The notes: generated by a model not told the origin, from the sequence alone. A stretch of DNA of 64,000 nucleotides from Cyclobacteriaceae bacterium (GCA_016786585.1 JAEUUI010000015.1:232683-296682), one strand, 5' to 3'; numbered from the stretch's first letter, positions 1-10,090 are shown. Program-made: numbers and translations.

Positions 1-605
1 CTTCGGTAACGATCGCACGCGGTGAGAAAGTTGCCTTCGTAGGTAAGAACGGTGAAGGTAAATCGACTTTCATTAAGGCGATCATGGGTGAAATCGATTT
101 TGACGGGAAACTGCAAATCGGCCACGGGGCACAGATCGGGTACTTTGCACAGAACCAGGCCTCGTTGCTTGATGGTGAGCTAACCGTTTTCCAGACAATA
201 GATCAGATTGCGTTTGGCGATATCCGTTCAAAGATCAAAGACATTCTTGGTGCGTTCATGTTCAGTGGAGATACGATTGAAAAGAAAGTGAAGGTATTGT
301 CCGGTGGGGAGAAAACACGTCTTGCCATGATCAAGCTTTTGCTTTCCCCGGTAAATCTGTTAATCCTGGATGAACCTACCAACCACCTCGACATCAAAAC
401 AAAAGACATCCTGAAAGATGCCTTACGGGATTTTGACGGAACGCTGATTCTTGTCTCTCACGATCGTGACTTCCTGGATGGCCTGGCGAATAAAGTATTT
501 GAATTTGGTAATAAGCGTATCCGCGAACACTTTGAGGACATCACCGGATTCTTACGGAATAAGAAGATGGAAAACCTTCGCGAGATTGAACGAAGCGCGA
601 AGTAA
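1..605 (+). CDS. ABC-F family ATP-binding protein, 3' end only
   Basis: The reading frame is open from the left edge, so this is the C-terminal part (about 200 residues) of a longer gene. It carries a Walker A motif (GKNGEGKST, near codon 15), the ABC signature LSGGEKTRLA, a Walker B followed by DEPTNHLD, and an H-loop (VSHDRDFL). The DEPTNHLD form and the absence of membrane segments fit the second ATPase cassette of the ABC-F group: soluble tandem-cassette proteins that act on the ribosome (EttA, Uup, antibiotic-protection types). The tail ends soon after the cassette in a charged stretch. Which ABC-F subtype it is cannot be told without the N-terminal half. Confidence 0.9.
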   Translation, partial: SVTIARGEKVAFVGKNGEGKSTFIKAIMGEIDFDGKLQIGHGAQIGYFAQNQASLLDGELTVFQTIDQIAFGDIRSKIKDILGAFMFSGDTIEKKVKVLSGGEKTRLAMIKLLLSPVNLLILDEPTNHLDIKTKDILKDALRDFDGTLILVSHDRDFLDGLANKVFEFGNKRIREHFEDITGFLRNKKMENLREIERSAK

Positions 606-710
606 TACATGTGCAGGGGCTGAGCCACCCATCCATGACCCAGGTGCCCGCACGATGTAACCTAAAACATTACACAAGAAAGTAACAAATCAATTAACGC
701 AAGGGATTGT

Positions 711-727
711 ATAGGAGTAACTCCTAT
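711..727. repeat. 17-bp palindrome, copy 1 of 2
   Basis: ATAGGAGTAACTCCTAT is an inverted repeat with 8-bp arms around one central base. Its reverse complement is found exactly at 40294-40310. Sequence flanking the two copies is not similar. It lies between the ABC-F gene and the terminator of the glycan locus. The rest of 606-818 shows no gene or other feature I recognise. Confidence 0.6.
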
Positions 728-818
728 GGAAACTCATAAAAATCTTCGCTTTATCGAAAAAATTCGTTGAACGGTAAAAAATTATGTAATCTGTATAGCT
801 TAGAACATAGGAAAACAA

Positions 819-844
819 AAAAGGCGCCCTTTTGGACGCCTTTT
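819..844. terminator. rho-independent terminator, probably bidirectional
   Basis: An 11-bp stem with one mismatch (AAAAGGCGCCC / GGACGCCTTTT) surrounds a TTTT loop. Read on the minus strand it is followed by a T-rich run (TTTTTTGTTTT), so it should end the glycan operon that stops at 880. On the plus strand it could also end read-through from the ABC-F gene. Confidence 0.8.
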
Positions 845-879
845 AATCAGATCACATACGATCCGCGGGTAAAGCCAAC

Positions 880-2106
880 TTAATTATTAATCGTTACTGT
901 TTTTGCATTTGTTGCTGCATCAATCACCAATGTCACATCGTACGATCCGGCATTGATCACGTGAAAGTTATGGTACGGACCGCTAACCGGGGCCGCTGTC
1001 GCATCGATGATGTTTCCGGAAGAGATTGTCGTTCCGCTTACCGTTGCTCCGGCGTAATCGATCTGCAATCCACCCCATGTTGCATTCTGCAGGAAGATAA
1101 ACTCCTTGCCTGCAAGGAACGGAACGTCATTCCATGTCCAAGTAAATACGGTGCCGGATTTTGTAGGTGTTTTAGCTTCGTAGCCACCGGTTCCGTCACC
1201 ATTGAATGATCCGTTAGCGGTTGCGTCACCGATGATCGCCATTGAGAAATCTGAGAAGTCGGTTGTTGCCAATGCAGTCCACGTTCCTTCACCGCCCGTT
1301 GTGCTGGCCGTGTAGGTTAGCGTTAATGTATAATTACCCGCTGCAAAACTTGGAATGTTTTCGTTGAAGAAGCCCGGATCAACATGTTGTGCTTCCCATG
1401 CTGCACCATAGCTTTCAACTCCGAGAAAAGAGAAGGTGGCAAAGTCGGCAGTATAATAGGAAGCCCAGCCTTCATTAAATCTGTACTTGTAACCATTTCC
1501 AAAAACCATTTCAACTGGTCCCTCAAAAACTGTTTGCTCTTTTGAAACAGACTTCAGGGGTAATGAAATGCTTTCCGTCCAGCTTCCGTCTGCGAGCGCA
1601 TCTCCCACCACTTGCGGTTTTACCGGTGTGATTACCACACGCATTTCGTTAAGGTCGGCAACAACGTAGTACAAGCCTTCTGTTGTAACGGTAATTGGAT
1701 CTGCATCTTCTTCCAGTGTCCCAATGATCACATGATCATCATCCACTGACATTGCTGCTTCTAGACCATTTTGTTCGTCTGCATCAGCAGAACCAATCAG
1801 CATACCGCCATCTTCGTTAACTAATGCAAACTGAATCTCGCTGTTCGCACCGATGTACATATATTTTCCATACACGCTGTCAACGGCTGCAGGACCATGT
1901 GCAGGATCAAGTTTAGCCAACGCCATGCGCGCTGCAATGTCCGTAGGCTGCTCTGCGATCGTGTTCGTTCCGAAGACGAAGAAACCTTCGGTTTTAGGCA
2001 GAAGAATTTTAGAGCCGCCACCATCGTCATCGCTGCACGAATAGAAATAAACCGGTATGACCAGCAGCAGGAGTATACGGAGCATTCTTTTAATTGATTG
2101 TTTCAT
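880..2106 (-). CDS. SusE/SusF-like outer-membrane lipoprotein
   Basis: A lipoprotein signal peptide ends in FYSC followed by an acidic SDDDGGG stretch, a common surface-export signal after the lipidated Cys in Bacteroidota. The remaining ~380 residues are beta-rich, with repeated modules ending in patterns such as YTLTLTYTA and YDVTLVIDAATN. These resemble the carbohydrate-binding modules of SusE/SusF proteins, which sit on the cell surface and bind glycan near the SusCD pore. It is the last gene of the locus, where SusE/F genes usually lie. The frame also opens at a GTG at 2112; the ATG at 2106, directly before the KQSIKRM signal sequence, is preferred. Family membership is by pattern and context; the bound sugar is unknown. 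Confidence 0.7.
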   Translation of the reverse strand: MKQSIKRMLRILLLLVIPVYFYSCSDDDGGGSKILLPKTEGFFVFGTNTIAEQPTDIAARMALAKLDPAHGPAAVDSVYGKYMYIGANSEIQFALVNEDGGMLIGSADADEQNGLEAAMSVDDDHVIIGTLEEDADPITVTTEGLYYVVADLNEMRVVITPVKPQVVGDALADGSWTESISLPLKSVSKEQTVFEGPVEMVFGNGYKYRFNEGWASYYTADFATFSFLGVESYGAAWEAQHVDPGFFNENIPSFAAGNYTLTLTYTASTTGGEGTWTALATTDFSDFSMAIIGDATANGSFNGDGTGGYEAKTPTKSGTVFTWTWNDVPFLAGKEFIFLQNATWGGLQIDYAGATVSGTTISSGNIIDATAAPVSGPYHNFHVINAGSYDVTLVIDAATNAKTVTINN

Positions 2107-2142
2107 AGACACTTGTTTTAGTTAATTATTGTTTATTGATCG

Positions 2143-3390
2143 TTAGTTAAGTTGATTCATGAGTTCGGTAGCTTTCGCTACATCCAGTTCGGTAAGGCTT
2201 TTGAAAATCTGCGCAAGTGTGAGTTCCGCCGCGGCATTGCCTTTCAGCGCTTTCTTTTTCAGGTAGTACTGATGGATAAGCTGAAGCTCATCAAGGCCAT
2301 AGTTGACTCCGGTAAATTGCTGGAGCTGTTGAAGATTCAGGAACTCGTCTTCCAGCGTGGGTTCGATTACCGTACCTTCTCCGAAATCATTCCACGTTAC
2401 CAGCTGGAGATAATCGATACCGCGGTCTTTTGCTTTGTTGAGGGTGCTAATAAAAGTCTGACCGTCAGTCGGGTCGACATAACCGTAACTATCGCCCCAT
2501 CCGCCTTCTTCATAAAAATCATGGAAGCGCGGATACGCAGATCCGATCATCATCTCAAACAGCGCTTTCTTGTTATAAAACAAATCCAGCTTGCTGAGTG
2601 AAGTGTTGAAATCTACCCAGGCAAATTCTCCGTTATCAGTTGAGCCGGTGTACGCTCCGTGATCCCAAAGCGGAAGGAACCTTGGTTTTGTTTTAAGGGC
2701 TGAAAAAATCTGTTCCCACTTCGAGCCGTCACGGAAATACCGCGGACCAAACGTGAGCAGCAGCGGAGCTTTATTAAAACTTAAATATTCCGGCTTGCTG
2801 AAATACGTTTCCTCAGCGTACTTCATATCAAGCTGTGCCGCGTATAGTGCTGTTTTACCGGTTTGCGTCTGCACAGCTTCTGCCGTATACTCTTCGTAAA
2901 CAAGCGCGAATTTCAACCCTACGTCATCCAGCTTATCAACCAGGGCATTAGCCCCGGAAAGATTTACACCATAATCATTTACGTTGTGTGATCCGTACCA
3001 GTCGATCAGCACGGCATCAACACCGGCATATTTCATCAGCAGCAAATGATACTCCACTACGTCCGGATCTTTCGAATCGTACGGTCCGATCAATGGATAG
3101 TAATGCGAAGCGATTTGACGTTTGCCCGTTCCGTCTGTGATGTCGGGGTTTTGTGTCGACATTTTCCAGTGACTTCCCCAATAGCCGGAATAGGATTTAG
3201 TCTGAAACCAAGGCATGTAATGCATGTAAATCTGCATCGGATTGGTTTTCACCACGGGATGAGTATCAATCACCGGATCAACCGGAGCCTTGTCATCATC
3301 GCCTGAACAATTCGCGCAGAGCATCGTCACCATCAGCGCAACAGTTGCGATCATTCGGGTTGGAGTTGATAGAGTTATAAGTCGTTTCAC
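2143..3390 (-). CDS. GH71/GH99-like glycoside hydrolase lipoprotein
   Basis: The 415-residue protein has a lipoprotein signal (LCANC, then SGDDD) and a single catalytic-type domain. Features typical of the GH71/99-like group in Bacteroidota are the start MHYMPWFQTK, the strand VLIDWYG, the motif VYEEYT and the late motif WNDFGEGTVIEPT. GH99 enzymes are endo-acting alpha-mannosidases or mannanases, and GH71 enzymes are alpha-1,3-glucanases; many proteins with this domain are uncharacterised. It starts with GTG, 17 bp after the SusD stop, and is clearly co-transcribed with susCD. Being anchored on the surface, it probably cuts polymer before uptake. Family level is fairly safe; substrate is not. 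Confidence 0.75.
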   Translation of the reverse strand: MKRLITLSTPTRMIATVALMVTMLCANCSGDDDKAPVDPVIDTHPVVKTNPMQIYMHYMPWFQTKSYSGYWGSHWKMSTQNPDITDGTGKRQIASHYYPLIGPYDSKDPDVVEYHLLLMKYAGVDAVLIDWYGSHNVNDYGVNLSGANALVDKLDDVGLKFALVYEEYTAEAVQTQTGKTALYAAQLDMKYAEETYFSKPEYLSFNKAPLLLTFGPRYFRDGSKWEQIFSALKTKPRFLPLWDHGAYTGSTDNGEFAWVDFNTSLSKLDLFYNKKALFEMMIGSAYPRFHDFYEEGGWGDSYGYVDPTDGQTFISTLNKAKDRGIDYLQLVTWNDFGEGTVIEPTLEDEFLNLQQLQQFTGVNYGLDELQLIHQYYLKKKALKGNAAAELTLAQIFKSLTELDVAKATELMNQLN

Positions 3391-3407
3391 AAAAAGTCGT
3401 TGAACTG

Positions 3408-4943
3408 TTAATAGCCGGTGCTTGGTACCATCTTCGAATTTGTATCAATCTCCTGCAGTGGCACGGGGTAGTAATAGTCTTTCGGCTGGTACACGATCTC
3501 CCCTTGCGTTTTTCGCTTCACGTTATATTTGTTGACTTCTTCCTCGACAATTTTCCAGCGGACGATATCATACCAGCGATGCCCTTCTCCGAATAATTCG
3601 CGGAAGCGTTCCTCCCGGATCGAATCGCGCAGCTGCGTACCGGTGACTGCATAGTCAACCGAAGGTTCAGGCGTGTTGGAATCAAAGCCATAAGCACGCC
3701 TCCTGATTTTATTCATGTATTCTGCAGCAGTAACGTCATCACCGTCATGGTTCAGAACTTCAGCATACATCAGGTATACATCAGCCAGGCGCATGATCAG
3801 GTAGTTCGCACCACTGTTGCGATTGGTTGATAAAACACAATAGTCCTTTGGATTATACTTCCGGAAGCTATGCCCGGTGAAATTGAACTCGCTAGCACCA
3901 GCAGGTTCCATGGTTCCGTCAACAGTCGCCACTAAATCTTCCGGTGCGTAGGTGCAAACTTTCAATCGCGGGTCACTGCCAAAACGATCGATGTTCACAC
4001 CGTGTGGTGTGCAATTACTCCAGCCGCGTTCGGGTGCAGCAATCACCAGCGCGATGCCGGAACCCAACCCATTTTCCCAAATGTTGAGCGCCATATCAAC
4101 GGTATAGTTGATTTCCCACAGCGACTCCTTGCTGAATTCGTTCTTTCCCTGGAACAAATCATCATACCGGTCTGCAGGTACTAGTTCGTAGTTCGGGTTA
4201 TTGATCACTTCTTCGAAGTATGTTCTTGCTCCGGCATAGTCTTCCATGTACAAGTGCACCTGTCCCAGAAATCCTTTAGCGGCAAATTTTGTGACGCGGG
4301 CAACATTGTCTGCGCTCCAGCTTTCCGGAAGGTCGGCCTCGGCAGCTTCGAAGTCCGCAAGAATCTGATCGTACACCTCGCCCACCGTTGCGCGCGGGAT
4401 CATCATTTCCTCGCGGGATGTAGCTACTTTCAGGATCAGTGGAACGGCCAGCCGTTCCTTGTCAACCGCGTACGATTCCTCACCCCATAAGCGAACCATA
4501 TGGAAGTATGCGAATGCACGCAGGAATTTGGCCTGGGCCACAATCTGCGTCAGCTGATTCATCTCTCCCGCTGATGCAGGCGAATACACTTTCGCATTCT
4601 CGATAATGTCGTTTGCCCGCGCAACGACCCGGTAAAATCCACGCCAGGCGATGTAAACGTTTCCATCGGCTGATGTTACTTCATTTCGGTTTTGCGCATT
4701 CCAGTAATCGGATTCATGGGGCAACGCCAGCAAGGTCTGGATGTAAAATGTTTGTCCGAATAGGTCGAGATTCTTAACGGCATCGTATGTACCGTTCAAT
4801 GCAAGGTCGAATTGCGCGATGTCGGTAAAAAAATTATCACCATTCAATTCATTAATGTTTTCTACTTCGAGAAAACTGTCGGAACATCCCAACATGATTC
4901 CCGCAGTGAGTGTCAGTAGTAAAAGCTTCTTGTGCATTTTCAT
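3408..4943 (-). CDS. SusD/RagB-family glycan-binding lipoprotein
   Basis: Signal peptide with lipobox LGCSD, then the typical SusD opening SFLEVENINELNGDNFFTD. The body shows the alpha-helical TPR-like scaffold of the family (for example FLRAFAYFHMVRLWGE near residue 140). The C-terminal section has YLIMRLADVYLMYAEVLN followed by EERFRELFGEGHRWYDIVRW, both hallmarks of SusD. The length of 511 residues is normal. SusD proteins form the lid over the SusC TonB-dependent transporter and capture oligosaccharides at the cell surface. The gene is 11 bp downstream of susC. Confidence 0.95.
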   Translation of the reverse strand: MKMHKKLLLLTLTAGIMLGCSDSFLEVENINELNGDNFFTDIAQFDLALNGTYDAVKNLDLFGQTFYIQTLLALPHESDYWNAQNRNEVTSADGNVYIAWRGFYRVVARANDIIENAKVYSPASAGEMNQLTQIVAQAKFLRAFAYFHMVRLWGEESYAVDKERLAVPLILKVATSREEMMIPRATVGEVYDQILADFEAAEADLPESWSADNVARVTKFAAKGFLGQVHLYMEDYAGARTYFEEVINNPNYELVPADRYDDLFQGKNEFSKESLWEINYTVDMALNIWENGLGSGIALVIAAPERGWSNCTPHGVNIDRFGSDPRLKVCTYAPEDLVATVDGTMEPAGASEFNFTGHSFRKYNPKDYCVLSTNRNSGANYLIMRLADVYLMYAEVLNHDGDDVTAAEYMNKIRRRAYGFDSNTPEPSVDYAVTGTQLRDSIREERFRELFGEGHRWYDIVRWKIVEEEVNKYNVKRKTQGEIVYQPKDYYYPVPLQEIDTNSKMVPSTGY

Positions 4944-4954
4944 ATTCGCAATGA

Positions 4955-7900
4955 TTAAAACTGAACTTCAAGACCGGCAGTCATGGTCCGCACTTGCGGA
5001 TACTGACCGAAATCAATTCCTCTGCTCGTGTTCGAGCCTGCTACTTCCGGATCAAGACCCGAGTACTTGGTGAAGGTCAGGAAGTTGTTGATGTTGGCAT
5101 AAAGCCTGAGCTTCTTAAGTCTTGTGCGTGACAACAAATCAGGCGGAAGATTAAAGCCAATCTGAATATTGCGGAGCTTCAGGTAGTCGCCACGCTCAAT
5201 GAAGTAGGTTGAAGGTTTGCTCCAGTTTCCGTTCGGATCGTTGGCGATGTTTCTTGGATTACCGGTGTGATGATCCGCTGTCCATGCCTGCCGGATTTGT
5301 GTTGTTGTGTTGTTGTCGCCAAAGAAATTGCGCATGTATGCTTTGCTCGCATTGAAAATATCAACCCCCGCCACGCCCTGAAACTGCACAGAGAGGTCAA
5401 TCATATTCTTATAAACCACCGTAACGTTTAACCCATACGTAGCTTTCGGCCACGGATTGCCGATAAAGGTTCTGTCGTCTGTTGTGACTTCACTGTTCTG
5501 TTTCGTGGGATTTAAATCCCGGTACATGAAATCCCCGGCAGCTGTTCCGGCTTCCTGGTAAAGACCATCCTGGGCATAGGTATTGATCGCATAGATGTCG
5601 CTCGGTGAATTCAGCATCTGCTGAACTACGTACCCATAAAAGCTTGAGATCGGATGACCTGGCGCTGTACGTGTCATTCCTCCGATTTGCGGACCGCCAT
5701 CACCCGATACGATGTATGCATCGCCATACAGCGTTTTCATTTCGTTTTTCATAAACGAGATGTTGCCACCCGCGGTGAACGCGAAGTTTCCGAATGTTTC
5801 ACGATAACCCAGTTCGATGTCGACTCCCTTGTTCACCATCGTTCCGATGTTGATGAAGGGCGCTACCGGATCGAAATTGTGTACGGCTATGCCGACCGAA
5901 ATCGGAGGCGCTACCGGGTAAAGCATATCCTTTGTGTTGCGGATGTAATACTCTACGGTCAGGTAAATCTTATTCTGCAGGGCGGTTGCATCAAACGCAA
6001 TGTTGTGCACGTAGATATCTTCCCACTTCACATCTGCATTTGGAAACTTGGAAATAAAAAATCCGGATACCCTGTTCTGGCCAGCCGCGTCAAACGCGTA
6101 AGTCGAAAATTGTGATGTATATGTTTTTTGAAACTGGAAGTTTCCTATTGGATTGTCGGATCCAAGACGGCCGGTGCTGGCGCGTAATTTCAAACTGTTG
6201 ATGAACGGAACACCCTCAAAGAACTTCTCCTCGGAAATGCGCCATCCGGCAGAAACCGAAGGAAAAACTCCCCAGCGATTATTCGGGCCAAACTTCGATG
6301 ATCCGTCTCTGCGGATGTTTGCTTCAAGTAAATAGCGTTCATCGTAACTATAATTGATGCGTCCGAATTGCGAGAGCATTCGTTCCTGAACCGGCATAAA
6401 TTTGTCCGGAACGCTCGCAGGCCCGCTGCTCAGGTTGTAGCTATGCGCAACATCCACCACGAACTGTGAACCTGCTACGTTGAATGATTTCGGATCGTAC
6501 TGATACGATTCGTATCCGGCCATTACTTTAAATCCATGCTTGCCGATTGTTTTACTGTAGGTTCCAACAAGGTTAGCGACCAGTGCCTGGTTGTTGGCAG
6601 ATGTGTAATAAAGTCGGTTGATCGGATCGGCAAAGGTTCCGTAATCGAATGCCTCTTCAAAGCGCTCCCCCAGAAACGACATGTAGTTTAAGCCAACCGT
6701 TCCGCGTACGGTTAGTCCTGCGAGGGGTGTTACTTCTGCGTAGGCGTTTGCATCGAGGCGATTGTAATTTTTCTCTTCGTGTTGCTGATATTGTGTTGCT
6801 ACCGGATTCGGACCGTTGAAGTAAGCCGGCCCCATACCCCATCCGCCAAACGGATTTGAAGCATCCTTAACCGGCATAATCGGAATAGAGCGATATGGAA
6901 TCGCACCTGTTCTGTTTTCATTATTGTTGCCGATCGGGTTCTCAGAAACACGCGAAAGCAATGCACTCTCACCGATCTTTAACCAGGAAGCGAGTTTGAT
7001 ATCGGAGTTAACACGTGCACTATAACGCTTAAAGCTGTTATCAATAAGAATACCTTGTTCATTATCATGCCCGAACGAAAGGAAGAAATTCATCTTGTCA
7101 TCGCCTTTGCCAACCGACAGATCGTACGATTGCAGCAAACCACTTCCGTTATAAAACTTGCTGATCCAGTCGGTATCTGCGGTATAATTATCCCATGACG
7201 GATCAGGGTTTTGGCCCGCTGCTTCTCTGCCCTGCTTGCGATACTTAACAAATTCCTCACTGCCCAGCATGGTTGGGAGCTTAACGGGCGAACGCTGACT
7301 GAGGGAACTCTTGAACGTTACCTTCAAGTCACCTTTGCCACGTTTCGTGGTAACGAGAATCACTCCGTGGGCAGCTTTGGCCCCGTAGATGGCAGCGGCT
7401 GCAGCATCCTTCAGAATTTCCATGCTTTCGGCATCATCGATGTCGAAGTGATTGCCGGGATCCATCCGAACGCCATCGATAATCCAGAGCGGGTCGGTGT
7501 TATAAATAGAACCTGCACCGCGAATGTGAATGGTTGGCGCAGCACCGGGAGCGCCTCCGTTGCGTGCTACCGTAACTCCTGCAACCAAACCCTGTAATGC
7601 CTGGTCAAGACGAAGCTGTGTTTTGTTTTCCATGTTCGTCACATTGACAGACGATACGGAGCCGATCAGATTCGAGCGCTTTTGTTCACCATAACCAACA
7701 ATAACAACTTCATCGAGCGCCTTCGAATCTTCTTTCAGCGTAATATTAAGTACCGTTTGACCTTCAACTTTTATCTCCTGTGTGACGTATCCAATTGAGC
7801 TGAAAACCAGCGTGGCACCATTCGCTACTGTTATCCTGTACCCGCCTTCGGCATTTGTGATCGTTCCGTTTGATGTTCCCTTCTCGTAAACACTTACTCC

Positions 7901-8053
7901 GGGCAACCCCTCCATCCCTGTATCATCTTTTACGGTTCCGCTGATCGCGATTGTTTGCGCAAATGCTGATATCGAACAAAGAATGAACAGCACCGTTGCC
8001 AGTAACATACCTGACGCTGATACGGATTGCTTGTGAGGTATAGGTCTTGTCAT
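4955..8053 (-). CDS. SusC/RagA-family TonB-dependent outer-membrane transporter
   Basis: The 1032-residue protein has an N-terminal signal peptide (cleavage near FAQ), a carboxypeptidase-D-like regulatory domain (about residues 35-110, ISGTVKDDTG...), the SusC signature DEVVIVGYGEQKRS, a plug domain with IRGAGS and WIIDGV, and a long beta-barrel ending in an aromatic residue (GLEVQF). It imports oligosaccharides into the periplasm using TonB energy, with SusD as its lid. It is the third gene of the operon, 15 bp after the GH97 gene. The regulatory domain is not an STN domain, so signalling through an anti-sigma factor is not expected; control is more likely by the neighbouring SusR-like protein. 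Confidence 0.95.
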   Translation of the reverse strand: MTRPIPHKQSVSASGMLLATVLFILCSISAFAQTIAISGTVKDDTGMEGLPGVSVYEKGTSNGTITNAEGGYRITVANGATLVFSSIGYVTQEIKVEGQTVLNITLKEDSKALDEVVIVGYGEQKRSNLIGSVSSVNVTNMENKTQLRLDQALQGLVAGVTVARNGGAPGAAPTIHIRGAGSIYNTDPLWIIDGVRMDPGNHFDIDDAESMEILKDAAAAAIYGAKAAHGVILVTTKRGKGDLKVTFKSSLSQRSPVKLPTMLGSEEFVKYRKQGREAAGQNPDPSWDNYTADTDWISKFYNGSGLLQSYDLSVGKGDDKMNFFLSFGHDNEQGILIDNSFKRYSARVNSDIKLASWLKIGESALLSRVSENPIGNNNENRTGAIPYRSIPIMPVKDASNPFGGWGMGPAYFNGPNPVATQYQQHEEKNYNRLDANAYAEVTPLAGLTVRGTVGLNYMSFLGERFEEAFDYGTFADPINRLYYTSANNQALVANLVGTYSKTIGKHGFKVMAGYESYQYDPKSFNVAGSQFVVDVAHSYNLSSGPASVPDKFMPVQERMLSQFGRINYSYDERYLLEANIRRDGSSKFGPNNRWGVFPSVSAGWRISEEKFFEGVPFINSLKLRASTGRLGSDNPIGNFQFQKTYTSQFSTYAFDAAGQNRVSGFFISKFPNADVKWEDIYVHNIAFDATALQNKIYLTVEYYIRNTKDMLYPVAPPISVGIAVHNFDPVAPFINIGTMVNKGVDIELGYRETFGNFAFTAGGNISFMKNEMKTLYGDAYIVSGDGGPQIGGMTRTAPGHPISSFYGYVVQQMLNSPSDIYAINTYAQDGLYQEAGTAAGDFMYRDLNPTKQNSEVTTDDRTFIGNPWPKATYGLNVTVVYKNMIDLSVQFQGVAGVDIFNASKAYMRNFFGDNNTTTQIRQAWTADHHTGNPRNIANDPNGNWSKPSTYFIERGDYLKLRNIQIGFNLPPDLLSRTRLKKLRLYANINNFLTFTKYSGLDPEVAGSNTSRGIDFGQYPQVRTMTAGLEVQF

Positions 8054-8068
8054 GGTTGTTGATTTTCT

Positions 8069-10090
8069 TTAGTTGGTTTGATGAAAACGGATTGCGGTGC
8101 CACCACCTGCTGCAAGATTCAGGGTCAGCGAACTTGTGCTGGTTACATCGGTACGTGTAATCTCAACCGGCAGTGGATTGGTATTGACGTCCGCGCCTTT
8201 TCCGTCCTGATAAATCTCTGCCTGATACGTTTTACCCGGAGTTAAGAAGTTGAGCTTAATGGTGAGCGTGCGTGGCTTCTCGTTCGTAATGCTGCCGAGA
8301 TACCAGTCTGCGCTGTTACGATCTTTGCGCACTGTAGTAACATATTCACCGATTGCCGCATTCAATACTTTTGTATCTTCCCAGTCGGTCGGCACATCTT
8401 CAATAAATTTCAGCGCGGGATTGCCTTCATAATTTTCAGGCAGGTCAGCAGCCATTTGCATCGGACTGTAGATGACAACATACAGCGCCAGTTGTTTGGC
8501 AAGTGTGGTGTGAACCCGAAAGGTTGATGTTTTGTCAAACAGAAGATTAAAGATTCCCGGAGTAAAATCAATTGGACCTGCAAGCCCTCGCGTGAACGGA
8601 ATGATCGTTGTATGCGATGGCGGATTGCCCGGACTCCATGCTTCGTATTCTGTTCCGCGAACCCCTTCCCGAGTCATCATGTTAGGCCATGTTCTGCGCA
8701 GCCCGGTATCTTTTATCGGCTCGTGCACATCCAGCATCACCTGATACTTTGCGGCAGTTTCGAGTACTTTCTGGTAGTGCCGCGCCATGAATTGGCTTTG
8801 GTGATATTCACCGCCAGGCATTTTGTTTACGTAGCCGGTTTTCAGCCGGTGAATCCCGTATTGCTGGCAAACTTTAAATGCATCTTCGAGTTGCTTTTCA
8901 TAGTTCGCAACGTTACCACCGGTTTCGTGGTGTGCAATCAGACCAACATGCTTCTCCTTTGCGTAACGGCTCAGCTCCGCCAAATCAAAATCCGGATATG
9001 GCTTGGTGAAGCTGAAGTTTCCATTCGCAACCCAATCGCCCTCCCAGCCTTCATTCCATCCTTCCGCCAACACAGCTGAAAGATTATGTTCGCTTGCAAA
9101 GTCGATTAACGATTTTACATTCGCCGTGGTCGCTCCGTGTTTTGGACCCATCTGCCACGTATTCTTTTGCATGTGCATACCCCACCACATGCCGTTGTAC
9201 TTTCCGGGAGTTATCCACGAGACGTCAGCGAGTTTATTAGGCTCATTCAGATTTAAGATGAGATAGGATGCTATTAGCCCACCGGGCGAATTTGCAACCT
9301 GAATGGTACGCCACGGAGTTTTAAGCGAACCGCGTACATCCACCAGCACGCCTGTACTCCAGGGAACAAGATCAGCTTTCAATGTTGTTCCCCGACTGTG
9401 AAGCAGCGTCATAGACGGGTAATCAATCAGGGCAGCCTCATGAATACTGATGAAGAGGCTGTCGCCTGATTGCATGGTGAGGGGCGTATGCGTTTTCTCT
9501 GTTAACGTGCTCACCAGGTTTTTGCGAAACAGATATTCGGAATCCATTTCAATGTCAGTGCTCTTCCGGTAAGCCGGAATCCACCAGGCAGTAAAATCAT
9601 TTGCTAACGCGAATTCGGTAAGCTCATCGGTGATCAGGAAGTCCTTAATGGCATGCTGCGATGGCACTTCATACCGGAAGCCGAGCCCATCGTTGTAAAC
9701 GCGGAACTCAATCATCATCTGCCGCTTCGGAGCTTCGTCCTCTTCAAGCGTAATAACGATCGCGTTGTAGTTGTTACGGATGGTCTTTACTTCACCCCAG
9801 GGTTGGGTCCACTGCTCGTCAAGCGATGTCCGGTCAACCTTCAGAATCTTAAAGTTTTTATCAAGCGCAGGCAGTCCTTTCAGGATAAAACCCATACGGG
9901 AACTGTTGATAAGAGCCTGATGATGACGGGTAACGCGATAAAATGGAATGCCCTTTTCGAGTGAGAATTCAACCTTCAGGCTTCCGTCTGGTGACGCAAC
10001 TTCAGCTGAATCCTGGCCCTTCAACACAAAAGCGATCAGGAGGACCGAAATTGATAAAATACTGATAATCAATAAAATATATTTCCTCAT
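8069..10090 (-). CDS. Glycoside hydrolase family 97, SusB-like (inverting alpha-glucosidase type)
   Basis: The 673-residue protein has an N-terminal hydrophobic signal or anchor, a GH97 N-terminal beta-domain, a TIM-barrel and a C-terminal beta-domain. In Bacteroides SusB the base-type residues (Glu439, Glu508) and the acid (Glu532) were identified structurally. Here Glu389 (HHETGG), Glu457 (DVHEP), Glu475 and Glu481 (GTEYE) occupy matching positions and keep the SusB spacing of 24 and 6 residues. The retaining branch of GH97 uses an Asp nucleophile; here that region reads LKTGYV, like SusB. It is therefore expected to be an inverting exo-alpha-glucosidase in the periplasm. It is the first gene of the susCD operon. 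Confidence 0.92.
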   Translation of the reverse strand: MRKYILLIISILSISVLLIAFVLKGQDSAEVASPDGSLKVEFSLEKGIPFYRVTRHHQALINSSRMGFILKGLPALDKNFKILKVDRTSLDEQWTQPWGEVKTIRNNYNAIVITLEEDEAPKRQMMIEFRVYNDGLGFRYEVPSQHAIKDFLITDELTEFALANDFTAWWIPAYRKSTDIEMDSEYLFRKNLVSTLTEKTHTPLTMQSGDSLFISIHEAALIDYPSMTLLHSRGTTLKADLVPWSTGVLVDVRGSLKTPWRTIQVANSPGGLIASYLILNLNEPNKLADVSWITPGKYNGMWWGMHMQKNTWQMGPKHGATTANVKSLIDFASEHNLSAVLAEGWNEGWEGDWVANGNFSFTKPYPDFDLAELSRYAKEKHVGLIAHHETGGNVANYEKQLEDAFKVCQQYGIHRLKTGYVNKMPGGEYHQSQFMARHYQKVLETAAKYQVMLDVHEPIKDTGLRRTWPNMMTREGVRGTEYEAWSPGNPPSHTTIIPFTRGLAGPIDFTPGIFNLLFDKTSTFRVHTTLAKQLALYVVIYSPMQMAADLPENYEGNPALKFIEDVPTDWEDTKVLNAAIGEYVTTVRKDRNSADWYLGSITNEKPRTLTIKLNFLTPGKTYQAEIYQDGKGADVNTNPLPVEITRTDVTSTSSLTLNLAAGGGTAIRFHQTN

